Shown here in pieces: positions 8,236 through 17,000 of a DNA stretch of 64,000 bases. The position numbers and the translations under genes are program-made. The stretch's first letter is position 1, and each line of letters opens with the position of its first letter. The DNA lies in assembly GCF_001552215.1 (NCBI RefSeq), contig NZ_BCQT01000010.1, forward strand, positions 62,001 to 126,000, written 5' to 3'. The DNA comes from Actinomadura macra NBRC 14102 (lineage in GTDB: Bacteria; Actinomycetota; Actinomycetes; Streptosporangiales; Streptosporangiaceae). The notes beneath the pieces were generated by a model. The model was not told where the DNA came from. It was given only the letters and a program-made list of their open reading frames with translations, and searched no databases.

Positions 8236-8275
8236 GTTCGCCGAAAGTTCACCTTCTTATATGGGTTGGTTCACG
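8236..8275. promoter_or_regulatory. PHO box: heptamers with 11-bp period between phoR and phoU
   Basis: GTTCGCC (8236-8242), GTTCACC (8247-8253), a degenerate TATATGG (8258-8264) and GTTCACG (8269-8275) recur exactly every 11 bp. The Streptomyces PhoP recognition unit is an 11-bp direct repeat built on GTTCACC. The position, 63 bp upstream of phoR and 107 bp upstream of phoU, suits regulation of both genes. Confidence 0.85.
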
Positions 8276-8381
8276 CTGGTCAGGCAGGCTGTGGCGTGGG
8301 CGAGTCCGCCCGCCGGCCAGGCGCGGCGCCCCCTTTCGTCCCATTCACCCCAGAAGATCCTCCGCACCTAGGGATGCTGAA

Positions 8382-9044
8382 TTGCGCGACGCCTATCATG
8401 AGGAGCTCGACTCCCTCTCCGACAAGCTGGTGGAGATGACCCGGCTCGTCCGGTCCGCGATGGCCCGCGCGGTGACCGCGCTGCTGGACGCCGACCTCCG
8501 CCTGTCCGAGGAGGTCATCAGCGGGGACGAACTGGTCAACAAGATCGACTCCGAGATCGAGGAGACCGTCTTCGACCTCATGGCGCGGCAGCAGCCGGTC
8601 GCGGGCGACCTGCGCACGCTGATCACCGCGCTGCGCATGAGCGGGGATCTGGAGCGGATGGGCGACCTCGCGGTGCACATCGCCCGGACGGCCCGCCGCC
8701 GCCACCCCGAGTCGGCCGTCCCGCCCGAGCTCCAGGCGACCGTCCTGGAGATGGGCCAGATCGCCGAGCGCATGATCGCCAAAACCGGCAGCGTGATCGC
8801 GTCCCAGGACGTCGAGATGGGCCTGGAACTGGACGCCGACGACGACCAGATGGACCGACTGCACCGGCGCCTGTTCGACATGCTGCTGTCCCCGAAATGG
8901 AAGCACGGCGTCGAGCCCGCCGTCGACATCACCCTTGCCGGCCGCTACTTCGAGCGATTCGCCGACCACGCCGTCCATGTCGCGGAGAACGTCGTCTACC
9001 TGGTGACGGGTCAGCGTCCCGAGGAGATCACCGACCTCTCCTGA
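8382..9044 (+). CDS. phoU: Phosphate signalling regulator PhoU
   Basis: A 220-residue, all-helical PhoU protein with two repeated three-helix bundles. Characteristic segments are MRDAYHEELDSLSDKLVEM at the start, LRMSGDLERMGDLAVHIA in the first half and RYFERFADHAVHVAENVVYL in the second, each holding the conserved E/D-x-x-x-D metal-cluster motif. The start is a TTG at 8382 preceded by AGGGA. The longer upstream frame crosses into the regulatory region. PhoU links phosphate transporter state to PhoR/SenX3 and dampens signalling when phosphate is plentiful. It is divergent from phoR across the PHO box and is followed by a strong terminator. Confidence 0.92.
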   Translation: MRDAYHEELDSLSDKLVEMTRLVRSAMARAVTALLDADLRLSEEVISGDELVNKIDSEIEETVFDLMARQQPVAGDLRTLITALRMSGDLERMGDLAVHIARTARRRHPESAVPPELQATVLEMGQIAERMIAKTGSVIASQDVEMGLELDADDDQMDRLHRRLFDMLLSPKWKHGVEPAVDITLAGRYFERFADHAVHVAENVVYLVTGQRPEEITDLS

Positions 9045-9082
9045 GCCGTCCGGTCCTGAGCCGTCCGACCGCTCACATGAGA

Positions 9083-9117
9083 AACCCGTCGTGGCCGCTC
9101 GGAGGCCGCGACGGGTT
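9083..9117. terminator. Terminator downstream of phoU
   Basis: A 14-bp stem (9083-9096 with 9104-9117, starting AACCCGTCG, one G-T pair) closes a 7-base loop. It sits between the convergent phoU and DUF397 genes and can serve both. Confidence 0.85.
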
Positions 9118-9144
9118 CCTTCGCGTCGGGCGCCCGGGAGGTGA

Positions 9145-9420
9145 CTAGGCCGGCACGGAGGTCAGGAACTCCTCGATCAGGCGCGCCGAGTCGAACTCCC
9201 GCCCGCGGACGCCGTCGAGGAACGCGTCCCATTCCGCGACCGTGAACGCCTGCGGCTCACGGCCGGGGTTCCTGCTGTCCCGCACGAGCACCACGAACTC
9301 CTCGTCCACCTTGGTCACGACGCCACAGTCACGACCGTGCACCACGGCCACCTCGACACAATCACCGCCGGTGTTGCCGCTCCGGACGCTCTTGCGCCAT
9401 TGCGCGGCGATCAGGTCCAT
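9145..9420 (-). CDS. DUF397 domain protein
   Basis: A 91-residue protein with the DUF397 hallmarks: an N-terminal W-R-K-S with GDCVEVA (MDLIAAQWRKSVRSG then DCVEVAVV), a central VLVRDSRNP, and FTVAEWDAFLDGVR near the end. DUF397 genes almost always follow an XRE/DUF5753 regulator gene in actinomycetes, as here with a 27-bp gap. They have been discussed as toxin/antitoxin-like or developmental signalling pairs; the biochemical role is not settled. This copy has a ~20-residue C-terminal extension beyond the usual domain. Confidence 0.88.
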   Translation of the reverse strand: MDLIAAQWRKSVRSGNTGGDCVEVAVVHGRDCGVVTKVDEEFVVLVRDSRNPGREPQAFTVAEWDAFLDGVRGREFDSARLIEEFLTSVPA

Positions 9421-9447
9421 CCTGGATACTCCTCGTCCAGCCCTCGG

Positions 9448-10308
9448 CTACGCCAATTCCGCGGCCACATTGCGCAACATCGCGATCGTCTGTTCGGGGC
9501 CGAGTGCTTGTGCGCGCAAGTGGTCGAACATCAGCGTATACCGGTCAACCTCGTGGGGCTTCTGCGTATAAAGACCGCCGATATGCTGCTCCAAATACAC
9601 CTTGTCGGAATCGTCCGGCCCAGAAAACCGCAGCAGCTTGAACGCGCCGTGCATCGCGCCGTGCTCGCCCGCCGCGAAAGGCAGGATCTGCAGATTCACG
9701 TTGGGGAGGTCCGCCAGCTTGATCAGGTGCTCGATCTGCTCCCGCATGATCTCCCGGCCGCCCACCGTGCGCCGGACGACGGCCTCGTTCAGGATGAGCC
9801 GCACATCGAGGGGCTCGGCCTGGGTCAGCCGTGCCTGCCGTGTCGTCCGGACGGTGATCCTTTCTTCGACCTTCTCCTCGGTCTCCGGCAGCGGGGTGGT
9901 GGAAAGGATCGCCCGTGCGTACCTCTTGGTCTGCATGATGCCGGGCACCAATTCCGATTCGTAGCCGAGGATGTGGGACGCCGACGCCTCCAGGACGACA
10001 TAGACCTGGAACCACTTCGGAATGGCCCCCGAGTACTGGTGCCACCAGTCCGGCTCGCGGGCGAGGCGCGCCAATTCCACGAGCGAGTCGGCCTCCTCAC
10101 CGTCGACTCCGTACATGCCGAGCAGTCGCTTCACGTCCCGCTGCAGGACGCGGCTCTTGTCGTTCTCGATCCGGTACAGCTTGCTCTCGGCCCATCCCAT
10201 CTCCTCGGCCACCGTCTCCTGGTTGAACCCGGCCTTCTCTCGCCGGGCGCGCAGTTCCCGCGCCAGCCGGGTGCTCGCGACGGTGGGGATGTGCCTGCCT
10301 TTGGCCAT
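9448..10308 (-). CDS. XRE-family regulator with DUF5753 domain
   Basis: A 286-residue protein. The N-terminal HTH_3 domain (about 14-70) includes LARELRARREKAGFNQETVA and MGWAESKLYRIE as the helix-turn-helix. The C-terminal DUF5753 domain contains the typical VPGIMQTKRYARAIL and LPNVNLQILPF segments. Such regulators are very numerous in Actinomadura and Streptomyces, where a paired DUF397 gene follows, as it does here. The 141-bp upstream gap to the SARP gene presumably holds the promoter. Its target is not evident beyond likely control of its own operon. Confidence 0.88.
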   Translation of the reverse strand: MAKGRHIPTVASTRLARELRARREKAGFNQETVAEEMGWAESKLYRIENDKSRVLQRDVKRLLGMYGVDGEEADSLVELARLAREPDWWHQYSGAIPKWFQVYVVLEASASHILGYESELVPGIMQTKRYARAILSTTPLPETEEKVEERITVRTTRQARLTQAEPLDVRLILNEAVVRRTVGGREIMREQIEHLIKLADLPNVNLQILPFAAGEHGAMHGAFKLLRFSGPDDSDKVYLEQHIGGLYTQKPHEVDRYTLMFDHLRAQALGPEQTIAMLRNVAAELA

Positions 10309-10449
10309 GGTCCGGCTCCATCGGTCATCGAATTCTGAGGGGGGGTCGAGTAAGCCCTTGCACAGGGCCTCTGACGAGTTCGATGCTAACTGTCATCAGG
10401 CGACTGCGCAGCGTAATCATGAAAGATCATCAGCAACGCGACGTGACAC

Positions 10450-12405
10450 TTAGCGTCGGCCCGATCGGAGGGCCTTCGTCAGGGCGGCCAGGTGAGTTCG
10501 GACGGGGCCCACAGTGAGAAGTCCACTGGCGGCGCCGGCCAGTTCCGCCGCCGCTGGTGCCAGCGCAGTGTGAGCGCGTCGTATTGCGGCCCGATCGTCT
10601 ACCGCGATGGCGGCGCGGCCGAATAGACACCAGAGGGCCTCTTGCAGAAGGTCCCGGGGTGGGTCCGGAACACGGCGGATGGCTGCCGCCGCATCGGCGG
10701 GACGGTTCTGCGCCAGGAGGATCAGAGGGCGGGCCCAGGGCTCGTACGGTCCCCAGTCCATGGGCTCGGTGAGGGCGGGCTGATCGTCCTGCACGCGCAA
10801 AGAGAGCAGGGCAAGCGGAAGAAGCCCCCTTTCCAGACCCGGCATGCCTGAGCCGTCCAGGAGGGTCGCGGCCTCCCGGTAGTCGGTATCGGACGCTCGT
10901 CCGGTCGCGGCCTGGCGCAGTACCCGGTACCACCCGGTGAAGACGTTGACGAGGGGCCGTTCGTGACGCTCGGCCAGGTGCTCGGCGGCGGACGCATGGC
11001 GGTCCGCGGCCGGGAAGTTCGCCACGGCGCTCAATGCCTGGAGCCGGACGAGATGGCCCAGGATCTCGAACGCGCCCAGGCCGTGCCGCGCGGAGAGGGT
11101 GATCAGCTCGGTGCCGATCTTGTCGCGTTCCGGGGCCAAGCCCGTCCGGGTGAAGGTCTGCATGAACACGGCGTTGAGCGCGAAGGCCAGCAGGGCGGGG
11201 TCGTCCAGGCTGCGGGCGATGGCCTCGGCCTGGCACGCGGCCTCGGGGCCGCGCGTCGAGCGGGCGCCGCGCGACTCCAGGGCGATGGTGGCCAGCAAGC
11301 GCGCGCGGGCCGCGTCATGTCCCCCTGCCTCGCGCGTCCCGATTTCACGGCCCTCGGAGCCCGGGGCATGCGGGAGCGCGATCAGCGCCCGCTCGGCGGC
11401 AGCCGCGATCTCGGCGGCCTGGTACGGGTCGTCCGAACGGGTCCAGATCGCCGGGACGTCGTAGGCGCCGATCACGCGGGCGGTCAGTTCGGGGTCGCCC
11501 AGTTCCTCGGACGCGGTGATGGCCGCCATCCGGTGCTCGCGGGCCGCCTCCAGGCCGCCGCCCCCGGTCAGGGCGAGGTCGCGCAGCATCCCGGCCGTCG
11601 ACTCCAGCCGGGAGCGGGCGCCGGAGGCGACGGTGCGGTCGTAGGCGGCGGCCGTCCGGCTCCACACGCGGGCCGCCGTGTCCCCGGTGAGGTGGTCGGC
11701 CTGCCGAAGGATGTCCGATTCGAGGCGCTGGAGGGACGGGCCGGGGTCCACGCCCAGTTGCTCGACGAGGAGGGTCCGGGCACGGCGCAGGACCGCGAGC
11801 GCATCACCCTGGCGGCCGGAGCGGTAGAGGGCCAGCGCCAGCAGGCGCCAGGCGTTCTCGCGCCACGGGTGGGCGGACACGTGCGCGTCCAGGTCCGGGA
11901 CCGCCTCCGCCGCCAGTCCCCGGGACAGGCGGGCCTCGGCCAGGCGTTCGACGGTGTGCAGGCGGAGTTCGGCCAGCCGTGAACGCTCGGCCTGCGTCCA
12001 GGGCTCGTCCGCGAAGTCGGCGTAGGCGGGCCCGCGCCACTGGGCGAGCGCCTCCTCCAGACCTGCCGGTGATGTCGCGTTCGCGGCGTTCTCGAACCAC
12101 CAGGCGTCCACGTCGCCGGTGTGCAGCGCGTATCCGGGTCCTTCGGTCACCAGCAGGCGGGGGCGGGCGCGGGGCGGACGTTCGGGTTCGAGGGCACGGC
12201 GCAGGGCCGCGACGAAGGTGCGGACGGCGCCGACGGCGCCCGCGGGCGGGGCCGTCCACAGATCGTCGACGAGGCGGCCGACCGGGACGACACGGCCGCG
12301 GGCGATGATCAGGCGGGCCAGGACGGCGCGGTGCCGCGGGCCCTTCAGGTCGATCACGTTCCCGGCGTCGTCCCAGGCCGTCACGGGTCCCAGCACACCG
12401 AACAC
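10450..12405 (-). CDS. SARP/AfsR-type regulator (winged helix + BTAD, no NTPase)
   Basis: About 651 residues. An OmpR-like winged helix (1-95, VLGPVTAW and GPRHRAVLARLI) is followed by a bacterial transcriptional activation domain (about 100-240, HPWRENAWRLLALALYRSGR and LGVDPGPSLQRLE). The remaining ~400 residues are helical and TPR-like. No Walker A motif is present, so it differs from AfsR with its NB-ARC module. The start is GTG 12405 or, with better ribosome-site spacing after GGAGGA, GTG 12396. SARP proteins activate genes via heptamer direct repeats; two lie in the divergent promoter region shared with the hydrolase gene. Confidence 0.85.
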   Translation of the reverse strand: MFGVLGPVTAWDDAGNVIDLKGPRHRAVLARLIIARGRVVPVGRLVDDLWTAPPAGAVGAVRTFVAALRRALEPERPPRARPRLLVTEGPGYALHTGDVDAWWFENAANATSPAGLEEALAQWRGPAYADFADEPWTQAERSRLAELRLHTVERLAEARLSRGLAAEAVPDLDAHVSAHPWRENAWRLLALALYRSGRQGDALAVLRRARTLLVEQLGVDPGPSLQRLESDILRQADHLTGDTAARVWSRTAAAYDRTVASGARSRLESTAGMLRDLALTGGGGLEAAREHRMAAITASEELGDPELTARVIGAYDVPAIWTRSDDPYQAAEIAAAAERALIALPHAPGSEGREIGTREAGGHDAARARLLATIALESRGARSTRGPEAACQAEAIARSLDDPALLAFALNAVFMQTFTRTGLAPERDKIGTELITLSARHGLGAFEILGHLVRLQALSAVANFPAADRHASAAEHLAERHERPLVNVFTGWYRVLRQAATGRASDTDYREAATLLDGSGMPGLERGLLPLALLSLRVQDDQPALTEPMDWGPYEPWARPLILLAQNRPADAAAAIRRVPDPPRDLLQEALWCLFGRAAIAVDDRAAIRRAHTALAPAAAELAGAASGLLTVGPVRTHLAALTKALRSGRR

Positions 12406-12411
12406 TCCTCC

Positions 12412-12441
12412 ACGCTATCCAGCGCTCATCGGATGCTCATC
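12412..12441 (-). promoter_or_regulatory. Candidate SARP operator and -10 element
   Basis: GCTCATC occurs at 12424-12430 and again at 12435-12441, an 11-bp direct repeat with a 4-bp spacer as in known SARP sites. On the minus strand a TAGCGT -10-like hexamer (12417-12412) lies six bases downstream of the repeats, just before the SARP start. This suggests autoregulation and possibly control of the divergent hydrolase. Confidence 0.55.
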
Positions 12442-12497
12442 CGCGGCGGCGACGCTGGGGGTGATCGACGAGACAAGCGACGAGAGGAAACGAGATC

Positions 12498-13376
12498 ATG
12501 GCGCCTGCCATCATCGGTTTCGACCAGCTGCGCGTCCCGGTCGCGGAGGGCGTGTCATTGAACGCGGCCGTCGGCGGATCGGGCAGCCCCGTCGTGCTGC
12601 TGCACGGCTTCCCGGAGACCCATCTGATGTGGCGGCACGTGGCCGCCGACCTCGCGGCCGACCACACCGTGATCTGTCCGGACCTGCGTGGCTACGGCGC
12701 CAGCGACAAGCCCGACGCGACGGGTCCGGACGTGTACTCCAAGCGGACCATGGCCGCCGACATCATCGCCCTGGCACGCGCGCTGGGCTACGAGCGGTTC
12801 GCGCTGGCAGGGCATGACCGCGGTGCTCTGGTCGCCTTCCGCGCGGGGCTCGACCATCCGGGGACCATCACGCACCTGGCGTGTCTCGACATCCTGCCGA
12901 CCTTGGAGATGTGGGACGCGATGCAGGGCGTGTCCGCCGCGGTCGGCTTTCACCTGTTCCTGATGGCCCAGCCGCCCGGCCTGCCCGAGCGGATGATCGA
13001 GGCGAGCTCGGACGCCTTCTTCGCCCACTTCCTCGACGTCTGGGCCGGCGACCCCGCCGCGATCCCGGCCGATGTGCGCGACGCCTACCTGGACGCCTGT
13101 CAGGTCGCGGTGCCCTCGATCGTGGCCGACTACCGCGCGTCCGCCGGGATCGACATCGAGCACGACCGGGCCGACCGGGACGCGGGCAGCAGGCTGCCGA
13201 TGCCGGTGACGGTGCTCCAGCAGGACTGGGGCTCGGCCCTCGGGTTCGACGCGGCGGCCCTCTGGCGCCCGTGGGCGCCGGACCTCCGGCACATGACCGT
13301 GACCTGCGGGCACTTCATGGCCGAGGAGGCCCCGGAGGTGGTCGTGAAGGCGCTGCGGGACCTGCTCGACCGCTGA
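12498..13376 (+). CDS. Alpha/beta hydrolase, haloacetate dehalogenase/epoxide hydrolase type
   Basis: A 292-residue hydrolase. The oxyanion motif is LLHGFPETH, the nucleophile elbow GHDRGA puts Asp107 in the nucleophile position (as in haloacetate dehalogenases and epoxide hydrolases, not Ser esterases), and the catalytic His272 is in CGHFMAEEAPE. The PDLRGYGASDKP segment is typical of the group. It probably hydrolyses a carbon-halogen bond or an epoxide; the substrate cannot be read from sequence. It is divergent from the SARP gene and is a plausible target, since the gene pair shares one 92-bp promoter region. Confidence 0.82.
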   Translation: MAPAIIGFDQLRVPVAEGVSLNAAVGGSGSPVVLLHGFPETHLMWRHVAADLAADHTVICPDLRGYGASDKPDATGPDVYSKRTMAADIIALARALGYERFALAGHDRGALVAFRAGLDHPGTITHLACLDILPTLEMWDAMQGVSAAVGFHLFLMAQPPGLPERMIEASSDAFFAHFLDVWAGDPAAIPADVRDAYLDACQVAVPSIVADYRASAGIDIEHDRADRDAGSRLPMPVTVLQQDWGSALGFDAAALWRPWAPDLRHMTVTCGHFMAEEAPEVVVKALRDLLDR

Positions 13377-13391
13377 GCGGCCCGGCCCCGG

Positions 13392-14144
13392 CTACTTCTT
13401 CTTGGCGCCCTGGTTCTTGACGGCCTCGATCGCGGCCTTGGCGGCGGCCGGGTCGAGGTACTCCCCGCCGCGCTTGAGGGGGGCGAAGTCGTCGTCCAGC
13501 TCGTACACCAGGGGAATGCCGGTCGGGATGTTCAGGCCCACGATCTGCTCGTCGGTGACGTCGTCCAGGTGCTTGACGAGGGCGCGGAGAGAGTTGCCGT
13601 GCGCGGCGACCAGGACGGTCTTCCCCGCGGCCAGGTCGGGGACGATCGCGTCGTACCAGTAGGGCAGGAGGCGGTCGACGACGTCGGCGAGGCACTCGGT
13701 GCGCGGGATCAGCTCGGACGGGAGTTCGGCGTAGCGCAGGTCGTTGACCTGCGAGAGCGGGTCGTCGTCCTTGATCTGGGGCGGCGGGGTGTCGTAGGAG
13801 CGGCGCCAGATCATGAACTGCTGCTCGCCGTACTCCTCCCGCGTCTGCGCCTTGTTCTTGCCCTGGAGGGCCCCGTAGTGCCGCTCGTTCAGCCGCCAGG
13901 AGCGGCGGACGGGGATCCAGAGGAGGTCCGCCACGTCCAGCGCGATGTTGGCGGTGCGGATGGCCCGCTTCAGCAGGGAGGTATGCACCACATCGGGGGT
14001 GATGTCGGCGTCGAGCAGCAGGTCACCGCCCTTGGTCGCCTCGCTCTCGCCCTTCGCGGACAGGTCCACGTCCACCCAGCCGGTGAACAGCCCTTCGGCG
14101 TTCCACACGCTTTCGCCATGCCGGAGCAATACCAACGTCGCCAT
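13392..14144 (-). CDS. gpmA: 2,3-bisphosphoglycerate-dependent phosphoglycerate mutase
   Basis: A 250-residue glycolytic/gluconeogenic enzyme interconverting 3- and 2-phosphoglycerate. The N-terminal LVLLRHGESVWN contains the phosphorylated histidine, LNERHYGALQGKNK is the conserved dPGM signature, and VAAHGNSLRAL contains the second catalytic histidine. The start MATLVLLRHGE at 14144 matches the family; an upstream frame extension does not. The order gpmA-ybjN-mshA on one strand is the same as mycobacterial gpm1-Rv0487-mshA. In mycobacteria senX3-regX3 follow directly; here they lie about 7 kb away. Confidence 0.95.
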   Translation of the reverse strand: MATLVLLRHGESVWNAEGLFTGWVDVDLSAKGESEATKGGDLLLDADITPDVVHTSLLKRAIRTANIALDVADLLWIPVRRSWRLNERHYGALQGKNKAQTREEYGEQQFMIWRRSYDTPPPQIKDDDPLSQVNDLRYAELPSELIPRTECLADVVDRLLPYWYDAIVPDLAAGKTVLVAAHGNSLRALVKHLDDVTDEQIVGLNIPTGIPLVYELDDDFAPLKRGGEYLDPAAAKAAIEAVKNQGAKKK

Positions 14145-14155
14145 GGCAGCAAAGC

Positions 14156-14665
14156 CTAGCGGCCCGCCGGGGGCTCCTCGCGATTGGCCGGGTCGGCGAA
14201 GGACGCGAACGCCCGCAGGTTGGCCAGGCTCTCGCCACGCTTGACCCGCCAGTCCCACTCCCGCTGGATGGACGACTTGAAGCCGCGTTCGAGGGCCTTG
14301 TCGAAGTTCTCGTCGGAGTAGGTGAGGACGCAGCCGAGGAGCCGGTCGATCTCGTCGGGGGTGACGGAACCGAGGGAGACCCGGCCGGCGAGGTGGACGT
14401 CGCCGACGTCGTCAAGAGCGAAGGCCACCCCGTACATGCGGCCGTTCTTCTCCAGCAGGAACCGGTAGAAGTCGGCATGGTTCTCGTCCGGGCGGCGGCA
14501 GAAGAACGCCTCCACGTGCAGGCTGTGGTCGCCGACGATCAGCCAGGTCATGGTGGCCAGCTTGTGCTGGCCGGGGAGCTTGACGAAGAAGGCGTTCTCG
14601 CGCGGCTCGTCGTACTCCAGTTCGGCGGCGTCGAGGGTCTGCCGGATCGTCTCGACGGGGTTCAC
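14156..14665 (-). CDS. YbjN-domain protein
   Basis: A 169-residue protein of the YbjN (sensory transduction regulator-like) family. It starts at GTG 14665 (MNPVETIRQTLDAAELEYDE) and overlaps the upstream mshA stop by four bases (GTGA). Typical segments are FFVKLPGQHKLATMTWL, HVEAFFCRRPDENHADFYRF and AGRVSLGSVTPDEIDRLLG. The fold resembles type III secretion chaperones. The molecular role is unknown, but the gene is stably linked to mshA and gpm1 across Actinobacteria. Confidence 0.88.
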   Translation of the reverse strand: MNPVETIRQTLDAAELEYDEPRENAFFVKLPGQHKLATMTWLIVGDHSLHVEAFFCRRPDENHADFYRFLLEKNGRMYGVAFALDDVGDVHLAGRVSLGSVTPDEIDRLLGCVLTYSDENFDKALERGFKSSIQREWDWRVKRGESLANLRAFASFADPANREEPPAGR

Positions 14666-16020
14666 GCCGTGACCTCCGCGGTGAGCGGCGGCGACGTGAG
14701 CGGCGAGGTGAGCGTGGGCTGGGCGAGGCTGGCGGCCGGCAAGGACATGGCACCGGTATACACCTCGACGAGGCGGTCGACGGTGGCGTCCCATCCGAAG
14801 CCCTGCGCGTGGCGGACCGCGCCGCGGGCCAGGCGGGCGTGCAGGCCGGGCTCGGCGTGCAGGCGGCGCAGGGCCGCGGCGTAGGCGGCGGGGTCGTGGC
14901 CGGTGACCAGCACGCCGGACTCGCCGTCGGCGATGGCCGTCCGCAGGCCGCCGACGCGGGCGGCGACGACCGGGGTGCCGCATGCCTGCGACTCGACGGC
15001 GACGAGACCGAACGACTCGTTGTGGGACGGGACGACGGTGACGTCCGCCGCCCGGTACCAGTCGGCGAGCACGGACTGCGGGCTGGGCGGCTCGAACCGG
15101 ACGACGTCGGCGATGCCCAGCTCGGCCGCCAGTGCCTGGAGCCCCTCGGGACGGCACCGCCCGCTGCCGCTCGGGCCGCCGACCACGGCGACGACCAGCC
15201 GGGAACGCAGGGACGGGTCGTCGGCGAGCATCCGGGCGGCGGCGCGCAGCAGGACGTCGGGGGCCTTGAGCGGCTGGATCCGTCCGACGAACAGGAGCAC
15301 GTACGCCTCGCGCGGCAGGCCGAGACGGCGGCGGGCGGGGCCGGTGCGGTGCGGGAGGAGGCCGGTGCTGCGGGCGAGCAGCGGCGATTCAGGCCGGAAC
15401 CGGGACAGGTCGACGCCGGGGCTGGCGGTCGCGACGCGCGCCGGGTCGGCCCCGTAGAGCTCGATCAGCTCGCGGGCCTCCTCGGCGGTGTTGGCGACGA
15501 GCTGGTCCGCGGACTCCACGACCTGTTCCTCGCCGAGCACGCGCTCGTCCGGCTCGGGCTTGTCCCCGTCCGCGAGCGCGGCGTTCTTCACCTTCGCCAT
15601 CGTGTGCATGGAGTGGACGAGCGGGACGCCCCAGCGCCGCTTGGCCGCCCAGCCCGCCTGCCCGGACAGCCAGTAGTGGGTGTGGAGGACGTCGTAGTGG
15701 CCGGGTTCGTGGACCGCCTCGGCCCGCAGCACACCGGAGGTGAAGCCGCACAGGTGCCGGGGCAGCTCGGTCTTGTCCAGTTCCTCGAACGGGCCGGAGA
15801 CGACGTGCCGGACGAGGACGCCGGGCGCCAGCTCGGCGACCGGCGGAAGGGCCCGCGAGGTGGCGCGGGTGAAGATGTCGACCTCGATTCCGCGGGCGGC
15901 GAGCCGCCGGGCGACCTCGACGATGTAGACGTTCATACCACCCGCGTCGCCGGTACCTGGCTGGTCGAGAGGGGAAGTATGGACACTGACCGTCGCAACT
16001 CGGTTGATACGACGCGACAC
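14662..16020 (-). CDS. mshA: D-inositol-3-phosphate glycosyltransferase (mycothiol synthesis)
   Basis: MshA transfers GlcNAc from UDP-GlcNAc to 1L-inositol-1-phosphate, the first step of mycothiol synthesis. The 452-residue GT-B enzyme has the N-terminal SVHTSPLDQPGTGDAGGMN loop, VGRIQPLKAPDVLLRA at the nucleotide domain, and the E-x7-E retaining motif in NESFGLVAVESQACGTPVV. GTG 16020 is chosen because GGAGGTG sits seven bases upstream; an in-frame ATG at 16071 lacks such a site. It indicates a mycothiol-producing actinomycete. The last ~25 residues are a low-complexity Ser/Thr/Pro tail. Confidence 0.94.
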   Translation of the reverse strand: MSRRINRVATVSVHTSPLDQPGTGDAGGMNVYIVEVARRLAARGIEVDIFTRATSRALPPVAELAPGVLVRHVVSGPFEELDKTELPRHLCGFTSGVLRAEAVHEPGHYDVLHTHYWLSGQAGWAAKRRWGVPLVHSMHTMAKVKNAALADGDKPEPDERVLGEEQVVESADQLVANTAEEARELIELYGADPARVATASPGVDLSRFRPESPLLARSTGLLPHRTGPARRRLGLPREAYVLLFVGRIQPLKAPDVLLRAAARMLADDPSLRSRLVVAVVGGPSGSGRCRPEGLQALAAELGIADVVRFEPPSPQSVLADWYRAADVTVVPSHNESFGLVAVESQACGTPVVAARVGGLRTAIADGESGVLVTGHDPAAYAAALRRLHAEPGLHARLARGAVRHAQGFGWDATVDRLVEVYTGAMSLPAASLAQPTLTSPLTSPPLTAEVTA

Positions 16021-16236
16021 CGGACACCACCTCCGGTAGTGCAACCTATCGACCGCGTTAGCTGTTCCCATCGCGCGGGTCGCAACCGTCCTGCCGGTCC
16101 ACGGTGATCGATCTCACCATGATCGTGCGGACCGGTTCGCCGGCCCAGCTGAATCGCCGGTCGGGCGCCATGCGAGCTCGGCCACTCCAGGGAGCCCGCG
16201 GTTCTGGAAGATCTGGCGTTCTGGAAAGCTGGACGC

Positions 16237-16998
16237 ATGCGCAAGACCGCGGTGGTGACCGGAGCGAGCAGCGGGATCGGGGCGGCGACGGCCAGGCGCC
16301 TGGCGGCCGAGGGCTTCCACGTCGTCCTGGCGGCACGGCGCCGGGATCGCCTGGACGCGCTCGCCAAGGAGATCGGCGAGAGCGTGCCGGGCGCGGGCAG
16401 GATCGTCCCGGTCGAACTGGACGTGACGTCGCAGGCGTCGGTCGACGCGCTGGCGGCCGCGGTCGGCGGCTGCCACGTGCTGGTCAACAACGCCGGCGGC
16501 GCCCTCGGCCTCGAGAGCGTGGCCACCGCCGTTTTGGATGAGTGGCGGGCGATGTACGACACCAATGTCCTCGGCCTGGTGCGCGTCACCAAGGCGCTGC
16601 TCCCGGCGCTGATCGAGAGCGGCAACGGGCATGTGGTGAACATCACCTCCCTCGCGGGGCACGTCCCGTACGAGGGCGGGGGCGGCTACAACGCGGCCAA
16701 GCACGCCGCGTACGCGGTCAACGAGGTGCTGCGCCTGGAGCTGGTGGCGCAGCCCGTCCGCGTCACCGAAGTCGCGCCCGGCCTGGTGAAGACGGAGGAG
16801 TTCTCGCTCGTACGGTTCCACGGCGACGAGGAGCGGGCCGCCAAGCCGTACGAGGGCGTCCCCGAACCCTTGGTCGCCGACGATGTCGCCGACTGCGTGG
16901 CGTGGGCCGTCACCCGTCCGCCGCACGTCAACATCGACCGCATCGACGTCCAGCCCCGCGTGCAGGCGGCCCCGCACAGGCTCCACCGCGAGATCTGA
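16237..16998 (+). CDS. Short-chain dehydrogenase/reductase
   Basis: A 253-residue classical SDR. The cofactor motif TGASSGIG spans residues 8-15, NNAG residues 84-87, and the catalytic triad is Ser138, Tyr151 and Lys155 (YNAAK). Arginines after the second strand (LAARRRDRL) favour NADP(H). The C-terminal NIDRIDVQPRVQAAPHRLHR is the same type as the SDR encoded beside mshA in mycobacteria (Rv0484c), so the linkage looks ancestral. The substrate is unknown. The gene is divergent from mshA across 216 bp. Confidence 0.88.
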   Translation: MRKTAVVTGASSGIGAATARRLAAEGFHVVLAARRRDRLDALAKEIGESVPGAGRIVPVELDVTSQASVDALAAAVGGCHVLVNNAGGALGLESVATAVLDEWRAMYDTNVLGLVRVTKALLPALIESGNGHVVNITSLAGHVPYEGGGGYNAAKHAAYAVNEVLRLELVAQPVRVTEVAPGLVKTEEFSLVRFHGDEERAAKPYEGVPEPLVADDVADCVAWAVTRPPHVNIDRIDVQPRVQAAPHRLHREI

Positions 16999-17000
16999 CC

